From Methylobacterium sp. 2A (lineage in GTDB: Bacteria; Pseudomonadota; Alphaproteobacteria; Rhizobiales; Beijerinckiaceae), in assembly GCF_009806555.1 (NCBI RefSeq), contig NZ_VUOK01000029.1:124001-188000 (forward strand): 64,000 nt of DNA, written 5' to 3'. Shown in pieces: positions 17,277 to 26,834 of the stretch (the stretch's first letter is position 1; each line of letters starts with the position of its first letter). A model generated the notes under the pieces. That model saw nothing but the letters and a program-made list of their open reading frames with translations. It ran no database searches and was not told the origin of the DNA. A program made the translations under genes and the position numbers.

Positions 17277-18188
17277 TCAGTTCCCCGCCGCCGTCCGGAA
17301 CGTGTCGCAGGCCTTGGTCTGGCCGCTCTTGTAGCCGGCTGAGAACCAGCGCTGGCGCTGAGCCGAGGAGCCGTGGGTGAAGGAATCCGGCACCACGTAG
17401 CCCCGCGCGCGCTGCTGCAGCGCGTCGTCGCCGATCTGGGCTGCGGCGTTCAGGGCCTCGTCGATGTCGCCCTGGTCGAGTTCGGCGTATTTGTCGTTGG
17501 AGTTCTTGGCCCAGACGCCCGCGAGGCAATCGGCCATCAGCTCGATGCGCACCGACAGGGCGTTTGCCTCGGTCTTGCTCGACGCCTGCTGCTGGCGCGC
17601 CTGGACCTTGCCGAGGATGCCGAGCACGTCCTGGACGTGGTGGCCGACCTCGTGGGCGATCACGTAGGCGTAGGCGAAATCGCCCTTCACGCCGAACTTC
17701 GAGGCCATCTCCTTGAAGAAGCCCGTGTCCAGGTAAACCTTCTTGTCGAGCGGGCAGTAGAACGGCCCCATCGCGGCCTGGGCCGAGCCGCAGCCCGAGC
17801 GGGTGCCGCCGGTATAGAGCACCAGGGTCGTCGGGGTGTATTGCTTGCCGGTCTGCTGCGGCAGGATCTGGCTCCACACATCCTCGGTGTTGCCCAGGAT
17901 CTTTGACGCGAACCGCCCGCTCTCGTCGGTGGGCGCCTGACGGCGCTTGGCCTGCGTCTGCGGATCGGCGGGCTGCTCCTGCTGGCTGTGACCGCCGCCG
18001 ATCCGCTCGGCGCCGCCGATCAGGATCGCCGGGTTGATGCCCGTGAAGTAGCTGATGATCAGCAGCACCACGATCGTGCCGATGCCGAGCCCGCCGGCGC
18101 CGCCGCCGGGAAAGCCCATGCCGCCACCGCCGCCCTCGCCCCGGCGATCCTCGACGTTGTCGGAGCTGCGTAGATCTTCCCAGCGCAT
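17277..18188 (-). CDS. ypfJ: YpfJ-family zinc metallopeptidase
   Basis: A 303-residue membrane-anchored peptidase of the YpfJ/KPN_02809 family. The N-terminus MRWEDLRSSDNVEDRRG is diagnostic. It is followed by a Gly-rich stretch, one transmembrane helix (about residues 36-52) and an extracytoplasmic domain with GCGSAQAAMGPFYCPLDKKVYLD and the zinc-binding motif HEVGHHVQ (about residue 180). MADCLAGVWA supplies the third ligand region. The ATG at 18188 begins exactly at the family N-terminus although the frame is open to 18347. Physiological substrate unknown. Confidence 0.92.
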   Translation of the reverse strand: MRWEDLRSSDNVEDRRGEGGGGGMGFPGGGAGGLGIGTIVVLLIISYFTGINPAILIGGAERIGGGHSQQEQPADPQTQAKRRQAPTDESGRFASKILGNTEDVWSQILPQQTGKQYTPTTLVLYTGGTRSGCGSAQAAMGPFYCPLDKKVYLDTGFFKEMASKFGVKGDFAYAYVIAHEVGHHVQDVLGILGKVQARQQQASSKTEANALSVRIELMADCLAGVWAKNSNDKYAELDQGDIDEALNAAAQIGDDALQQRARGYVVPDSFTHGSSAQRQRWFSAGYKSGQTKACDTFRTAAGN

Positions 18189-18330
18189 GGGGTCCCGCCA
18201 TCGATGCTGCTGCGCCGGCCGCCGCGGGCGGGACGCAAAGGGTGTGCGTCGTCCTGTCCGGACGGCGGCGAACCGCCGGCGGGACCGAAGCTCTAATGGC
18301 GGGAGGGGAGAGCCGGTTCCGCTTGCGCGG

Positions 18331-19221
18331 TCAAGCTTTCCCGTCAAGCAGGGCGCGCAGGGCGCGAAAATCCCGCCACGCCAGGCGCTTCTGCACCGGC
18401 TGGCGCAGCAGGAAGGCCGGATGGAGCGTGGCGAGCAGCTTCACCTCGCGATTCGGCAGCTTGTACGGGAACAGCCGGCCGCGGGTCCGGAGGATGCCGT
18501 CCTTGGAGCCGGTCAGCGTCTGGGTCGCGGGCGCGCCGAGGCAGACGATGATGTCGGGATCGACCAGCTCGATCTGCCGCTCCACGAAGGGCCGGCACAC
18601 CGCCACCTCCTGGGGCGTCGGGTTGCGGTTGCCCGGGGGCCGCCAGGGCACGATGTTGCCGATATAGGCGCTCGTCCGGTCGAGGCCGATCGCCTTCATC
18701 ATCTTGTCGAGGAGCTGGCCCGAGCGGCCCATGAACGGCTTGCCGATCCGGTCCTCGTCGGCGCCGGGCGCCTCGCCCAGAAACATCACCCGCGCCTCGG
18801 GATTGCCGTCGGCGAAGACGAGGTTCTTGGCGGTGAAGCGCAGCGGGCAGGCGTCGAAATCCGCCAGGATCCGCTCCAGCTCGTCGAGGGTCCTGGCCTG
18901 ACGCGCCCGGGCGCGGGCGTCGCTCGCCGCCTCGTCGGGCTGGGCGCTGGCGGCACGGCCGAAGGTCCGCGGCGCCGCGGCGGGCGGGGCCGAGCCGGGG
19001 GGCGGCACGAGCGTGTTGGCGACGGGGCTGACGGGCTGTTCGGCGGGCCGGGGCGCCGCCCGGCGCGGCGCGCGTAAGGCGGGTGCGGGCGCGTCGGCCT
19101 CGCCGAAGCGGTCGTGCGGGTGCTCGTCGAGCGCCGCGTCGGCGCCGGCCTCCACGTGGAAGTCGAGATAGGCGATCAGGTCGGCTTGCGCGTCGGTGGG
19201 GCTCGGCATGAGGATGATCAT
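18331..19221 (-). CDS. Uracil-DNA glycosylase, family 4 (SPO1-polymerase-related)
   Basis: A 296-residue base-excision-repair enzyme that removes uracil from DNA. After a variable Ala/Pro-rich N-terminal 100 residues, the catalytic domain runs from FDACPLRFTAKNLVFADGNP through the GEAPGADED motif (motif A of family 4), YIGNIVPWRPPGNRNPTPQE and the LATLHPAFLLRQP motif B. Cysteines at CPL, VCRPF and VCLGAP are candidates for the 4Fe-4S ligands usual in this family. Start uncertain within four codons (19221 or 19209). Confidence 0.9.
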   Translation of the reverse strand: MIILMPSPTDAQADLIAYLDFHVEAGADAALDEHPHDRFGEADAPAPALRAPRRAAPRPAEQPVSPVANTLVPPPGSAPPAAAPRTFGRAASAQPDEAASDARARARQARTLDELERILADFDACPLRFTAKNLVFADGNPEARVMFLGEAPGADEDRIGKPFMGRSGQLLDKMMKAIGLDRTSAYIGNIVPWRPPGNRNPTPQEVAVCRPFVERQIELVDPDIIVCLGAPATQTLTGSKDGILRTRGRLFPYKLPNREVKLLATLHPAFLLRQPVQKRLAWRDFRALRALLDGKA

Positions 19222-19273
19222 GTGGGGTCACAGCAGCCTGTGGACAACTCTTGAAACGCGTCAGCCGCCAAGG

Positions 19274-19312
19274 ACTTGTGTGACCGACTTGTGTGACCGA
19301 CTTGCGTGACCG
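19274..19312. repeat. Three tandem copies of a 13-base unit
   Basis: ACTTGTGTGACCG occurs twice exactly and a third time with one change (ACTTGCGTGACCG), head to tail. It lies in the divergent intergenic region between the uracil-DNA glycosylase and ETF-QO genes and may be an iterated protein-binding site or simple slippage. Confidence 0.75.
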
Positions 19313-19356
19313 AACAACGCGGTGCCGGAATCCCCGGACACGGATCGTCCCACCCC

Positions 19357-19477
19357 CCATCCTGAGATGCCGAGCGCAGCGGAAGCCTCGAAGGAGGGCT
19401 CCAGGGATCGTGCGGCTGGCTGGAGGGCTCCTTCGAGGCGGCTTCGCCGCACCTCAGGCCGCACCTCAGGATGAGGG
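19357..19477. repeat. Family B double-palindrome repeat, copy B2
   Basis: Same unit as B1: CATCCTGAGATGC start, facing CTCGAAGGAGGGCTCC and GGAGGGCTCCTTCGAGG arms, CACCTCAGGATGAGGG end. A small internal duplication (two ACCTCAGG) distinguishes this copy. Located between divergent genes. Confidence 0.88.
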
Positions 19478-19636
19478 AGTGGATGGAAGGACCCCGATAA
19501 CCCTCTCGGGTGCGGCAAAGGGAACTTTGCCTTGAGCGTGAGCGTCGGCAACTTGCCTTTCTAGCCTGGAATCGCTTGAGACGGCAGCAGGAGGGTCGCC
19601 GCGGCGCCCCTGAGACAAGAACACGGAGAGGCGAGG

Positions 19637-21310
19637 ATGGCGCTGCCCGAACGCGAGAGCATGGATTTCGACGTGGTCGTGGTGGGCGCAGGCCCCGCCG
19701 GCCTCGCCACCGCGATCCGCCTGAAGCAGCGCGCCGCCGAGATCGGCGAGGAGATCTCGGTCGTCGTCGTCGAGAAGGGCTCGGAGGTCGGCGCCCACAT
19801 CCTGTCGGGGGCGGTGATCGACCCGATCGGCCTCGACCGGCTGCTGCCGGACTGGCGCCAGGACCCGGAGCGGCCGCTGAAGACGCAGGTCCAGCGCGAC
19901 GAATTCATGATGCTCACCAAGAACAGCGGCCTCACCCTGCCGAACCTGTTCTTCCCCAAGCTCATGTCGAACCACGGCAATTTCGTCGGCTCGCTCTCGA
20001 ACACGTGCAAGTACCTGGGCGCCCGGGCCGAGGCGCTCGGCGTCGAGATCTATCCGGGCTTCCCGGCCTCCGAGGTGCTGTTCGACGAGAACGGCGCCGT
20101 GGCGGGCATCGCCACGGGCGATCTCGGCATCGGCAAGTCCGGCGAGCCGCGCGACGACTACACCCGCGGCATGGAATTGCGCGGCAAGTACACGGTGTTC
20201 GGCGAGGGCGCCCGGGGCAACCTGACCAAGGGGCTGATCCGGCGGTTCGAACTCAACCGGCACAGCGACCATTTCAAGTACGGGCTCGGCGTGAAGGAGC
20301 TCTGGCAGCTCGCGCCCGGCAAGTTCGAACCCGGCCTCGTGCGCCACACGATGGGCTGGCCGCTGCCCAACAAGGCCGGCGGCGGCTCGTGGCTCTACCA
20401 TTTCGACGACCACCTGCTCTCGGTCGGCTTCGTCACGCACCTGAACTACGAGAACCCGACCCTGTCGCCGTTCGAGGAGTTCCAGCGGTTCAAGACGCAT
20501 CCGATGATCGCCGAGACCTTCGAGGGCGCCAAGCGCATCGGCTACGGCGCGCGGGCCATCATGGAGGGCGGCTGGCAATCGGTGCCGAAGCTCGTCTTCC
20601 CCGGCGGCTGCCTGGTCGGCTGCTCGGCGGGCTTCGTGAACGTGCCGCGGATCAAGGGCTCGCACAACGCGATCCTGTCCGGCATGCAGGCGGCCGACGC
20701 CATCGCGGACGCCCTGAAGGCGGGCCGCGCCGGGGACGAGCTCACCGCCTACGAGGCCGGCTGGCGCGACAGCCCGATCGGGCAGGACCTGAAGGCCGTG
20801 CGCAACGTCAAGCCGCTCTGGTCGAAATACGGCACGCTGGTCGGCGTCGGGCTCGGCGGGATCGACATGTGGGCGACCAGCATCCTGGGCGCCTCGCCGT
20901 TCGGCACGCTCTCGCACGGCAAGCCGGACCATGCCTGCCTCAAGCCGCTCGCGGAGGTGACGCCGATCACCTACCCGAAGCCCGACGGCAAGCTGACCTT
21001 CGACCGGCTCTCCTCGGTCTACCTGTCGAACACCAACCACGAGGAGGACCAGCCGCCCCACCTCAAGGTGCGGGACATGGAGCTGCAGAAGCGCTCCGAG
21101 CACGACGTCTACGGGGGGCCGTCCGGCCGCTACTGCCCGGCCGGCGTCTACGAATGGGTGGAGGACGCCTCGGCGAGCGACGGGGTGCGCTACCAGATCA
21201 ACGCGCAGAACTGCGTCCACTGCAAGACGTGCGACATCAAGGATCCGAACCAGAACATCGACTGGGTGACGCCGGAGGGGCCGGGCGGGCCGAATTATCC
21301 GAATATGTGA
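19637..21310 (+). CDS. etfQO: Electron-transfer flavoprotein-ubiquinone oxidoreductase
   Basis: A 557-residue inner-membrane-associated enzyme that passes electrons from reduced ETF to ubiquinone, linking acyl-CoA and amine dehydrogenases to respiration. The FAD motif VVVVGAGPAGLATAIRL is at residues 11-27. The ubiquinone/FAD region includes YHFDDHLLSVGFVTHLNYENP and PGGCLVGCSAGFVNVPRIKG. The C-terminal 4Fe-4S cluster uses RYCPAGVYEW and CVHCKTCDIKDP. Length and motifs match the family. The start MALPERESMDFDVVVVG is preceded by GGCGAGG. Confidence 0.97.
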   Translation: MALPERESMDFDVVVVGAGPAGLATAIRLKQRAAEIGEEISVVVVEKGSEVGAHILSGAVIDPIGLDRLLPDWRQDPERPLKTQVQRDEFMMLTKNSGLTLPNLFFPKLMSNHGNFVGSLSNTCKYLGARAEALGVEIYPGFPASEVLFDENGAVAGIATGDLGIGKSGEPRDDYTRGMELRGKYTVFGEGARGNLTKGLIRRFELNRHSDHFKYGLGVKELWQLAPGKFEPGLVRHTMGWPLPNKAGGGSWLYHFDDHLLSVGFVTHLNYENPTLSPFEEFQRFKTHPMIAETFEGAKRIGYGARAIMEGGWQSVPKLVFPGGCLVGCSAGFVNVPRIKGSHNAILSGMQAADAIADALKAGRAGDELTAYEAGWRDSPIGQDLKAVRNVKPLWSKYGTLVGVGLGGIDMWATSILGASPFGTLSHGKPDHACLKPLAEVTPITYPKPDGKLTFDRLSSVYLSNTNHEEDQPPHLKVRDMELQKRSEHDVYGGPSGRYCPAGVYEWVEDASASDGVRYQINAQNCVHCKTCDIKDPNQNIDWVTPEGPGGPNYPNM

Positions 21311-21379
21311 GGGCGGACCCACGCTCTGGACAATCCGCACAATCCGGACGAAAATACGCGAAGCTGGAGGGTTGCCCCG

Positions 21380-22069
21380 ATGGCACGGGATTTCGCGGCT
21401 GGGCGGGACGAACTCGATATCCGGTCCGACGACGTGCTGGCCGTGCTCCGGAGGCGCAATCCGGGGGCGAAGCCGGAATCGTTGGAGCATACGGCAGGCC
21501 TGATGGCTGCGGTCGGCCGGGCAGTAGGGCAGGGTGATGCAGTCCGGGCCATGCACGCCGTCCTGGACCATCTGAAGGCTGATGAAGGACCGGGCCCGTC
21601 CAAATCCGGCGAAGGGGCGGCGCAGACACTCATCCTGAACCCACAGGGCGCCCTCGAAGTCAGTCGCGGCGCGCCGGCGGGCGCAATGATCGATCGGCGG
21701 GAGGGCTTGAAGCGGCTCGCGGCCCGCGCGCTTCCGGTGACGCTGGAAGAGTGGGCCGGGCCCCTGGCAGGCGCGGGCGAGATTGCGGCCCGCCTCGGGA
21801 TCGCGCGATCCACCCTGCAGGACTGGCGGCGCAACGGCGCGGTGGTGGGCTTGCTGAGTGGGACACGCAAGCACCTGTTCCCCCTCGCCCAGTTCGTCGA
21901 TGGCCGCCCGGTCGAAGGGTTGGCACCGGTGCTGGCGATTGTCGGCGATCCGCGCACCGCCTGGTTGTGGCTGATCGAACCGTATGCGCGCGGCGGATCA
22001 CCGCTCGAAGACCTGAAGCGCGGACGGGTTGCTCCCGTCATCGACGCGGCCCGCGATGACTTCGCGTGA
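21380..22069 (+). CDS. Putative antitoxin of a RES-type toxin (Xre/DUF2384-like)
   Basis: A 229-residue soluble protein. The C-terminal half has a helix-turn-helix-like stretch IAARLGIARSTLQDWRRNG (about residues 134-152) and then FPLAQFVDGRPVEGLAPVLAIVGDPRTAWLWLI, which resembles the antitoxin/toxin-binding domain of RES-linked Xre antitoxins (residues in SDPRxAWxWL). Its end overlaps the following RES gene by 14 bases, so the two are translationally coupled in the usual antitoxin-toxin order. Twin ACAATCCG repeats just upstream could be an operator. Longer than the common 130-150-residue antitoxins, with an extra N-terminal domain of unknown role. Confidence 0.78.
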   Translation: MARDFAAGRDELDIRSDDVLAVLRRRNPGAKPESLEHTAGLMAAVGRAVGQGDAVRAMHAVLDHLKADEGPGPSKSGEGAAQTLILNPQGALEVSRGAPAGAMIDRREGLKRLAARALPVTLEEWAGPLAGAGEIAARLGIARSTLQDWRRNGAVVGLLSGTRKHLFPLAQFVDGRPVEGLAPVLAIVGDPRTAWLWLIEPYARGGSPLEDLKRGRVAPVIDAARDDFA

Positions 22070-22652
22070 GCCGAGGCTCGATCACGCGGTTCTCGCCAGC
22101 CTCGCCCTCGCCTTCCAGCCGATCAGCTATTACCGCGTCACACCCTTGTCATATCGATCGACTCCCCTCGGCATGGGCTTCGGCCGGTCACGTTTCTCCA
22201 GTCCCGACGACGGCTTCAAAGTCCTCTACCTCGCCGCGGACCTGACGACAGGCATTGCCGAGACGCTGATCCGGGATCGCTTCGAAAACCGCCGCCGACG
22301 CCGCATCGGCGCGGCGGAAATCGCGCGCTGGGGCGTGACGCGGGTCAGCGCGTCCAGGCCGCTGACCGTCATCGACCTGCGCACCACCGGCCTGCTCCGC
22401 CTCGGTATCTCCACGGATGCCGCCCGCGCCAAGGCCCATCACCACGGCCCGCATCTCAGCCGCGCGATCCACACGATGAGCGATGCCGACGGCATCCTGT
22501 ACGGCTCGCGCTTGACCAGCGCGGCCTGCTGCGCCGTCTATGACCGCGCCGTCGCGGCGCTGGCAGCGGAGCCCGTCACCGAACTCCTGCAGGACGCTTC
22601 CCTCACGGCCGTGCGCGACAGTCTGGCTGTCGAACTGGTGATGTCCGCCTGA
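22056..22652 (+). CDS. RES-domain toxin (NAD-degrading type)
   Basis: A 198-residue RES-domain protein. RES toxins degrade or phosphorolyse cellular NAD+. Candidate active-site residues are the Arg of YYRVTP (about residue 25), the Glu of DLTTGIAETLIRDRF (about 74) and the Ser of SRLTSAACCAVYDR (about 166), the three positions that name the family. The ATG at 22056 overlaps the end of the upstream antitoxin frame. The toxin appears intact, unlike vapC in the same window. Confidence 0.85.
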   Translation: MTSREPRLDHAVLASLALAFQPISYYRVTPLSYRSTPLGMGFGRSRFSSPDDGFKVLYLAADLTTGIAETLIRDRFENRRRRRIGAAEIARWGVTRVSASRPLTVIDLRTTGLLRLGISTDAARAKAHHHGPHLSRAIHTMSDADGILYGSRLTSAACCAVYDRAVAALAAEPVTELLQDASLTAVRDSLAVELVMSA

Positions 22653-22794
22653 TCCGGACCACGCCCCGCGCCATCCTTTCGCCTTGCGGGGCTGGCGGGA
22701 TGGGTTCAGTGTCCCCGGCGATTTTTCGGGGATAACCCGCCCGTTTCGCGCCCGGCCCCTTGGCGGCCCGGCGCCCAGGAGCCGCGATCGGTTC

Positions 22795-24663
22795 ATGATG
22801 ACATCCCGCGCCCGCCGGAGCGTTTCGGCGCTCGCCCTTCTGCTCGCCGCCGGTCTGCCGCAGGCCGTGCTGGCCGCGCAGCCGAAGGAATCGGCCCCCG
22901 TCACCGATTTCGAGCCCGCGGATTCGCTGGAGGGCAACTTCCTCTCCGCCTACATCGCGGGCGCCGCCCGGGACACGGCGGCCGCCGCCACCTTCTACCG
23001 CGAGGCCGTGAAGGCCGACCCGCGCAACGCCGAACTCGTCGAGCGCGCCTTCATCTCGCTCCTGGCCGACGGCGCCCTGCCGGATGCGTTCCGCACCGCC
23101 GAGAAGCTGATCGCCCGCGATCCGACCAACGGGCTCGCCAACCTCTCCCTCGGGGTGCGCCAGATCAAGGCCGGCCAGTGGGCCGCCGCCCGCCAGAATT
23201 TTTCGCGCAGCGGCCGGGGTGCGGCGACCGATCTCACCGCCACGCTGCTCACCGCCTGGTCGTATGCCGGCGCGGGCGACGGCAAGAAGGCGCTGGAGAC
23301 CGTCAACAAGCTCCGCGGCGAGCGCTACTACAACACGTTCCGCGACTACCATGCCGGCCTGATCGCCTCGGTGACCGGCGACAACGCCGAGGCCGAGCGG
23401 CGCCTCAAGGCCGCCTACGACGCCGATCACAACACCCTGCGCATCGTCGACGCCTACGCGCGGCTCGAAGCCAGCCTCGGCCGCACCGACCTCGCGATCC
23501 AGGCCTATTCGGATTTCGACCAGCTCTCGCCCCGCCACCCGCTGGTGCGCGACGCCCTCGACAAGCTCAAGGAGGGCAAGCCCCTCACGCGGCTGATCGC
23601 CAACGCCCAGGAGGGCGCCGCCGAGGTGCTGTACGGGCTGGGCTCGGCGGGCTCGACCCAGGGCGACGAGCTGCCCGCCGTGATCTACCTGCGGCTCGCC
23701 CTCTACCTCGCCCCCGACCACGCGCTCGCCCGGCTGACGCTCGCCGACACGCTGGACCGGATGAAGCAGCCCGAGCGCGCCAACGAGGCCTACGCGCAGA
23801 TCCCGGCCAATTCCCCGCTCAAGCTCAACGCCGACATCCAGATCGGCCTGAACCTGGAGCAGATGGGCAAGAGCGACGAGGCGCTGGAGCACCTCGACGC
23901 CACCATGAAGGCGCATCCCGACGACATCGACGTGATCACGGCGCTCGGCAACGTCCAGCGCGCGCACAAGAAGTACGAGGAGGCGGCCGCCACCTACACC
24001 CGCGCCATCGACCTGATCGGCAACCGGCCGCAATCGAACTACTGGACGACCTACTACTTCCGCGGCACCGCCTACGAGCGCGCCAAGCAATGGCCGAAGG
24101 CCGAGGCCGACCTGAAGAAGGCGCTGTCCCTGGTGCCGGCCGGCCAGCCGGCCGCCAAGGCCCAGGTGATGAACTACCTCGGCTATTCCTGGGTCGATCA
24201 GAACACCAATATCGACGAGGCGTTCAAGCTGCTGCAGCAGGCGGTCGAGGCCAGCCCGCGGGACGGCATGATCGTGGACAGCCTCGGCTGGGCCTATTAC
24301 CGCCTCGGCCGCTGGGACGACGCGGTGCGCGAATTGGAGAAGGCGGTCGAGCTGAAGCCCGGCGATCCGACCATCAACGATCACCTGGGCGACGCCTACT
24401 GGCGCGCGGGCCGGCGGCTCGAAGGCAAGTTCCAGTGGCAGCACGCCAAGGACCTGAACCCCGAGCCGGACGACCTCGCGCAGATCAACGCGAAGCTCAA
24501 GGACGGGCTGCCCGAGATCGAGAAGCCGACCGCCACCGCCGAGACCGTGCCGGCCCCGGTGGCCGCGCCGCACAACCCCGAGAACCCGGAACTGCCCAAG
24601 GGCGCGCCGCAGCCGCACGAGGCGCCGGGCGCCGCCGACAAGGCCAAGAAATCGGGGGGCTGA
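22795..24663 (+). CDS. Exported tetratricopeptide-repeat protein
   Basis: A 622-residue protein with a signal peptide (about residues 11-28, ALALLLAAGLPQAVLAA) and TPR units throughout. Clear examples include AAAATFYREAVKADPRNAEL, DEALEHLDATMKAHPDDIDV, YEEAAATYTRAIDLIG, NTNIDEAFKLLQQAVEASPRD and WDDAVRELEKAVELKPGDP. The C-terminus is a Pro/Lys-rich tail. It is likely a periplasmic or outer-membrane scaffold. Homologues are widespread in Rhizobiales but without a firm role. Two adjacent ATGs (22795, 22798) are possible starts. Confidence 0.88.
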   Translation: MMTSRARRSVSALALLLAAGLPQAVLAAQPKESAPVTDFEPADSLEGNFLSAYIAGAARDTAAAATFYREAVKADPRNAELVERAFISLLADGALPDAFRTAEKLIARDPTNGLANLSLGVRQIKAGQWAAARQNFSRSGRGAATDLTATLLTAWSYAGAGDGKKALETVNKLRGERYYNTFRDYHAGLIASVTGDNAEAERRLKAAYDADHNTLRIVDAYARLEASLGRTDLAIQAYSDFDQLSPRHPLVRDALDKLKEGKPLTRLIANAQEGAAEVLYGLGSAGSTQGDELPAVIYLRLALYLAPDHALARLTLADTLDRMKQPERANEAYAQIPANSPLKLNADIQIGLNLEQMGKSDEALEHLDATMKAHPDDIDVITALGNVQRAHKKYEEAAATYTRAIDLIGNRPQSNYWTTYYFRGTAYERAKQWPKAEADLKKALSLVPAGQPAAKAQVMNYLGYSWVDQNTNIDEAFKLLQQAVEASPRDGMIVDSLGWAYYRLGRWDDAVRELEKAVELKPGDPTINDHLGDAYWRAGRRLEGKFQWQHAKDLNPEPDDLAQINAKLKDGLPEIEKPTATAETVPAPVAAPHNPENPELPKGAPQPHEAPGAADKAKKSGG

Positions 24664-24701
24664 CGGGCCCCGGTTGCGGCACGGGCAATCCCATCCACAG
24701 A

Positions 24702-24813
24702 CCTCATCCTGAGGTGCCCGCGTCAGCGGGCCTCGAAGGAGCCCTTCAGGGATCACAGTGCCGGCTGGAGCCCTCCTTCGGAGCGCGTTGACGCTGGCAC
24801 CTCAGGATGAGGG
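24702..24813. repeat. Family B double-palindrome repeat, copy B3
   Basis: CCTCATCCTGAGGTGCCCGC start, facing CTCGAAGGAGCCC and GAGCCCTCCTTCGGAG arms, GGCACCTCAGGATGAGGG end. Located between the TPR gene and ftfL, both rightward. Confidence 0.88.
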
Positions 24814-25034
24814 TGTGGGCAGGAAAGCCCGCCCGGTGGCACCCTGCAGGCGCGTGTCAGGCTGCGAACCAAAAAACTTGTTTTGTCCGCCACCTCAGAA
24901 AAATCGACGCGCATTTCCCATCCGTTTGACGCACACTGCGCCGCCGTTCGCGGGCGGCCGCCCGCACGGGTGGATATCCGCACGGCAACAGCCGGCGGCG
25001 GGCACCGAGCCCGCGACTCAGGAGGGGAACGCCC
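24814..25034 (+). promoter_or_regulatory. Leader and promoter region of ftfL
   Basis: About 220 bases between repeat B3 and ftfL. It holds an AT-rich tract around 24868-24885 with a small palindrome AAAAC-TT-GTTTT (24873-24884), and a strong ribosome-binding site AGGAGGGG about seven bases before the ATG. It presumably contains the methylotrophy-regulated promoter; no specific regulator site can be named from sequence. Confidence 0.45.
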
Positions 25035-26708
25035 ATGCCGTCAGACATCGAGATCGCCCGCGCCGCGACCCTGAAGCCGATTGCGCAGGTCGCCGAGACG
25101 CTCGGCATCCCGGATGACGCGCTCCACCCTTACGGCAAGCACATCGCCAAGATCGACCACGGCTACATCGCCGGGCTGGAGAACAAGAAGCCCGGCAAGC
25201 TCGTGCTGGTCACCGCGATCTCCCCGACCCCGGCCGGCGAGGGCAAGACCACCACCACGGTGGGCCTGGGCGACGCGCTGAACCGCATCGGCGCCAAGAC
25301 CATGATCTGCCTGCGCGAGCCCTCGCTCGGGCCGTGCTTCGGCATGAAGGGCGGGGCTGCCGGCGGCGGCAAGGCGCAGGTCGTGCCGATGGAGCAGATC
25401 AACCTGCACTTCACGGGCGACTTCCACGCCATCACGGCGGCCCACAGCCTCGCGGCCGCGCTGATCGACAACCACGTCTACTGGGCGAACGAGCTCAACA
25501 TCGACGTCCGCCGCATCCACTGGCGCCGCGTCGTCGATATGAACGACCGGGCTTTGCGCCAGATCACCCAGTCGCTCGGCGGCGTCGCCAACGGTTTCCC
25601 GCGCGAGGACGGGTTCGACATCACCGTGGCCTCCGAGGTGATGGCGGTGTTCTGCCTCGCCAAGGATCTGGCCGACCTGGAGGAGCGCCTCGGCCGGATC
25701 GTCATCGCCGAGACCCGCGACCGCAAGCTCGTCACCCTCAAGGACGTGAAGGCGACCGGCGCCATGACGGTGCTGCTCAAGGACGCCCTGCAGCCGAACC
25801 TCGTGCAGACGCTGGAGGGCAACCCGGCGCTGATCCATGGCGGCCCCTTCGCCAACATCGCCCATGGCTGCAACTCGGTGATCGCCACGAGGGCCGGCCT
25901 GCGGCTCGCCGACTACACGGTGACGGAGGCCGGATTCGGTGCCGATCTCGGCGCGGAGAAGTTTTTGGACATCAAGTGCCGGCAGGCGGGCCTCACTCCC
26001 TCGGCGGTGGTGGTGGTGGCGACCATCCGCGCCCTCAAGATGCATGGCGGCGTCGACAAGAAGAACCTCGGGGCCGAGAACCTCGACGCCCTGGAGAAGG
26101 GGTTTGCGAATCTGGCGCGGCACGTCACCAACCTGCGCGGCTTCGGCCTGCCGGTGGTGGTCGGCGTCAACCACTTCTACGCCGACACGGATGCCGAGCA
26201 TGCCCGGCTCAAGGAGCTGTGCCGCGAGCGCCTCGACGTCGAGGCGATCACCTGCCGCCATTGGGCCGAGGGCGGGGCCGGGGCCGAGGATCTCGCCCGC
26301 GCCGTGGTGAAGCTTGCCCAAGCCCAGCCGGCGCCGATCCGGTACGCCTACGAGACCGAAGCGCCGCTCACCGACAAGATCCGGGCGATCGCCACCAGGC
26401 TCTACGGCGCCGCCGACATCCAGATCGAGACCAAGGCCGCCGGCAAGCTCGCGACCTTCGAGAAGGACGGCTACGGAAACCTGCCGATCTGCATGGCCAA
26501 GACGCAGTACTCCTTCTCCACCGACCCGACCCTGATGGGCGCGCCGGAGGGCCACATCGTCGGCGTGCGCGACGTCCGGCTCTCGGCCGGCGCCGGCTTC
26601 GTGGTGGCGATCTGCGGGGAGATCATGACCATGCCGGGCCTGCCCCGGGTGCCGGCCGCCGACACGATCCGGCTGGATGCCAACGGGCAGATCGACGGGC
26701 TGTTCTGA
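25035..26708 (+). CDS. ftfL: Formate-tetrahydrofolate ligase
   Basis: A 557-residue enzyme that makes 10-formyl-tetrahydrofolate from formate, ATP and H4F. In Methylobacterium it feeds formate carbon into the serine cycle and is required for growth on methanol. The N-terminus has [15 protein letters not shown]. The P-loop [20 protein letters not shown] is at about residues 65-84, and [32 protein letters not shown] and [14 protein letters not shown] follow, all family signatures. The start [15 protein letters not shown] follows a strong AGGAGGGG site. The symbol fhs is a synonym. Confidence 0.98.
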   Translation: MPSDIEIARAATLKPIAQVAETLGIPDDALHPYGKHIAKIDHGYIAGLENKKPGKLVLVTAISPTPAGEGKTTTTVGLGDALNRIGAKTMICLREPSLGPCFGMKGGAAGGGKAQVVPMEQINLHFTGDFHAITAAHSLAAALIDNHVYWANELNIDVRRIHWRRVVDMNDRALRQITQSLGGVANGFPREDGFDITVASEVMAVFCLAKDLADLEERLGRIVIAETRDRKLVTLKDVKATGAMTVLLKDALQPNLVQTLEGNPALIHGGPFANIAHGCNSVIATRAGLRLADYTVTEAGFGADLGAEKFLDIKCRQAGLTPSAVVVVATIRALKMHGGVDKKNLGAENLDALEKGFANLARHVTNLRGFGLPVVVGVNHFYADTDAEHARLKELCRERLDVEAITCRHWAEGGAGAEDLARAVVKLAQAQPAPIRYAYETEAPLTDKIRAIATRLYGAADIQIETKAAGKLATFEKDGYGNLPICMAKTQYSFSTDPTLMGAPEGHIVGVRDVRLSAGAGFVVAICGEIMTMPGLPRVPAADTIRLDANGQIDGLF

Positions 26709-26780
26709 GAGACGCGCGCGGCCTTGCCAAGGTTGGCTCAAGGCCGCGCGGAACGCTCCCAGGGACTCGGCGAAACCGTC

Positions 26781-26831
26781 CGCAGGGCTCTGCCCTGCAC
26801 CCGCAAAAGGTCGCAGACCTTTTGAAACCAG
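26781..26831. repeat. Family A repeat, short copy A4
   Basis: Only the right half is recognisable: a CAGGGCTCTGCCCTG stem and AAAAGGTCGCAGACCTTTT, then GAAACCAGG. It lies between the convergent ftfL and amidohydrolase genes, four bases from the latter's stop. Confidence 0.75.
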
Positions 26832-26834
26832 GAC

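Noticed and set aside
23178..24791. An open frame of about 540 codons parallel to the TPR gene
   Set aside because: It is a +1-type shadow of the TPR gene, with an Arg/Gly/Ala-rich sequence and no motif; the TPR frame has the repeats and a signal peptide.
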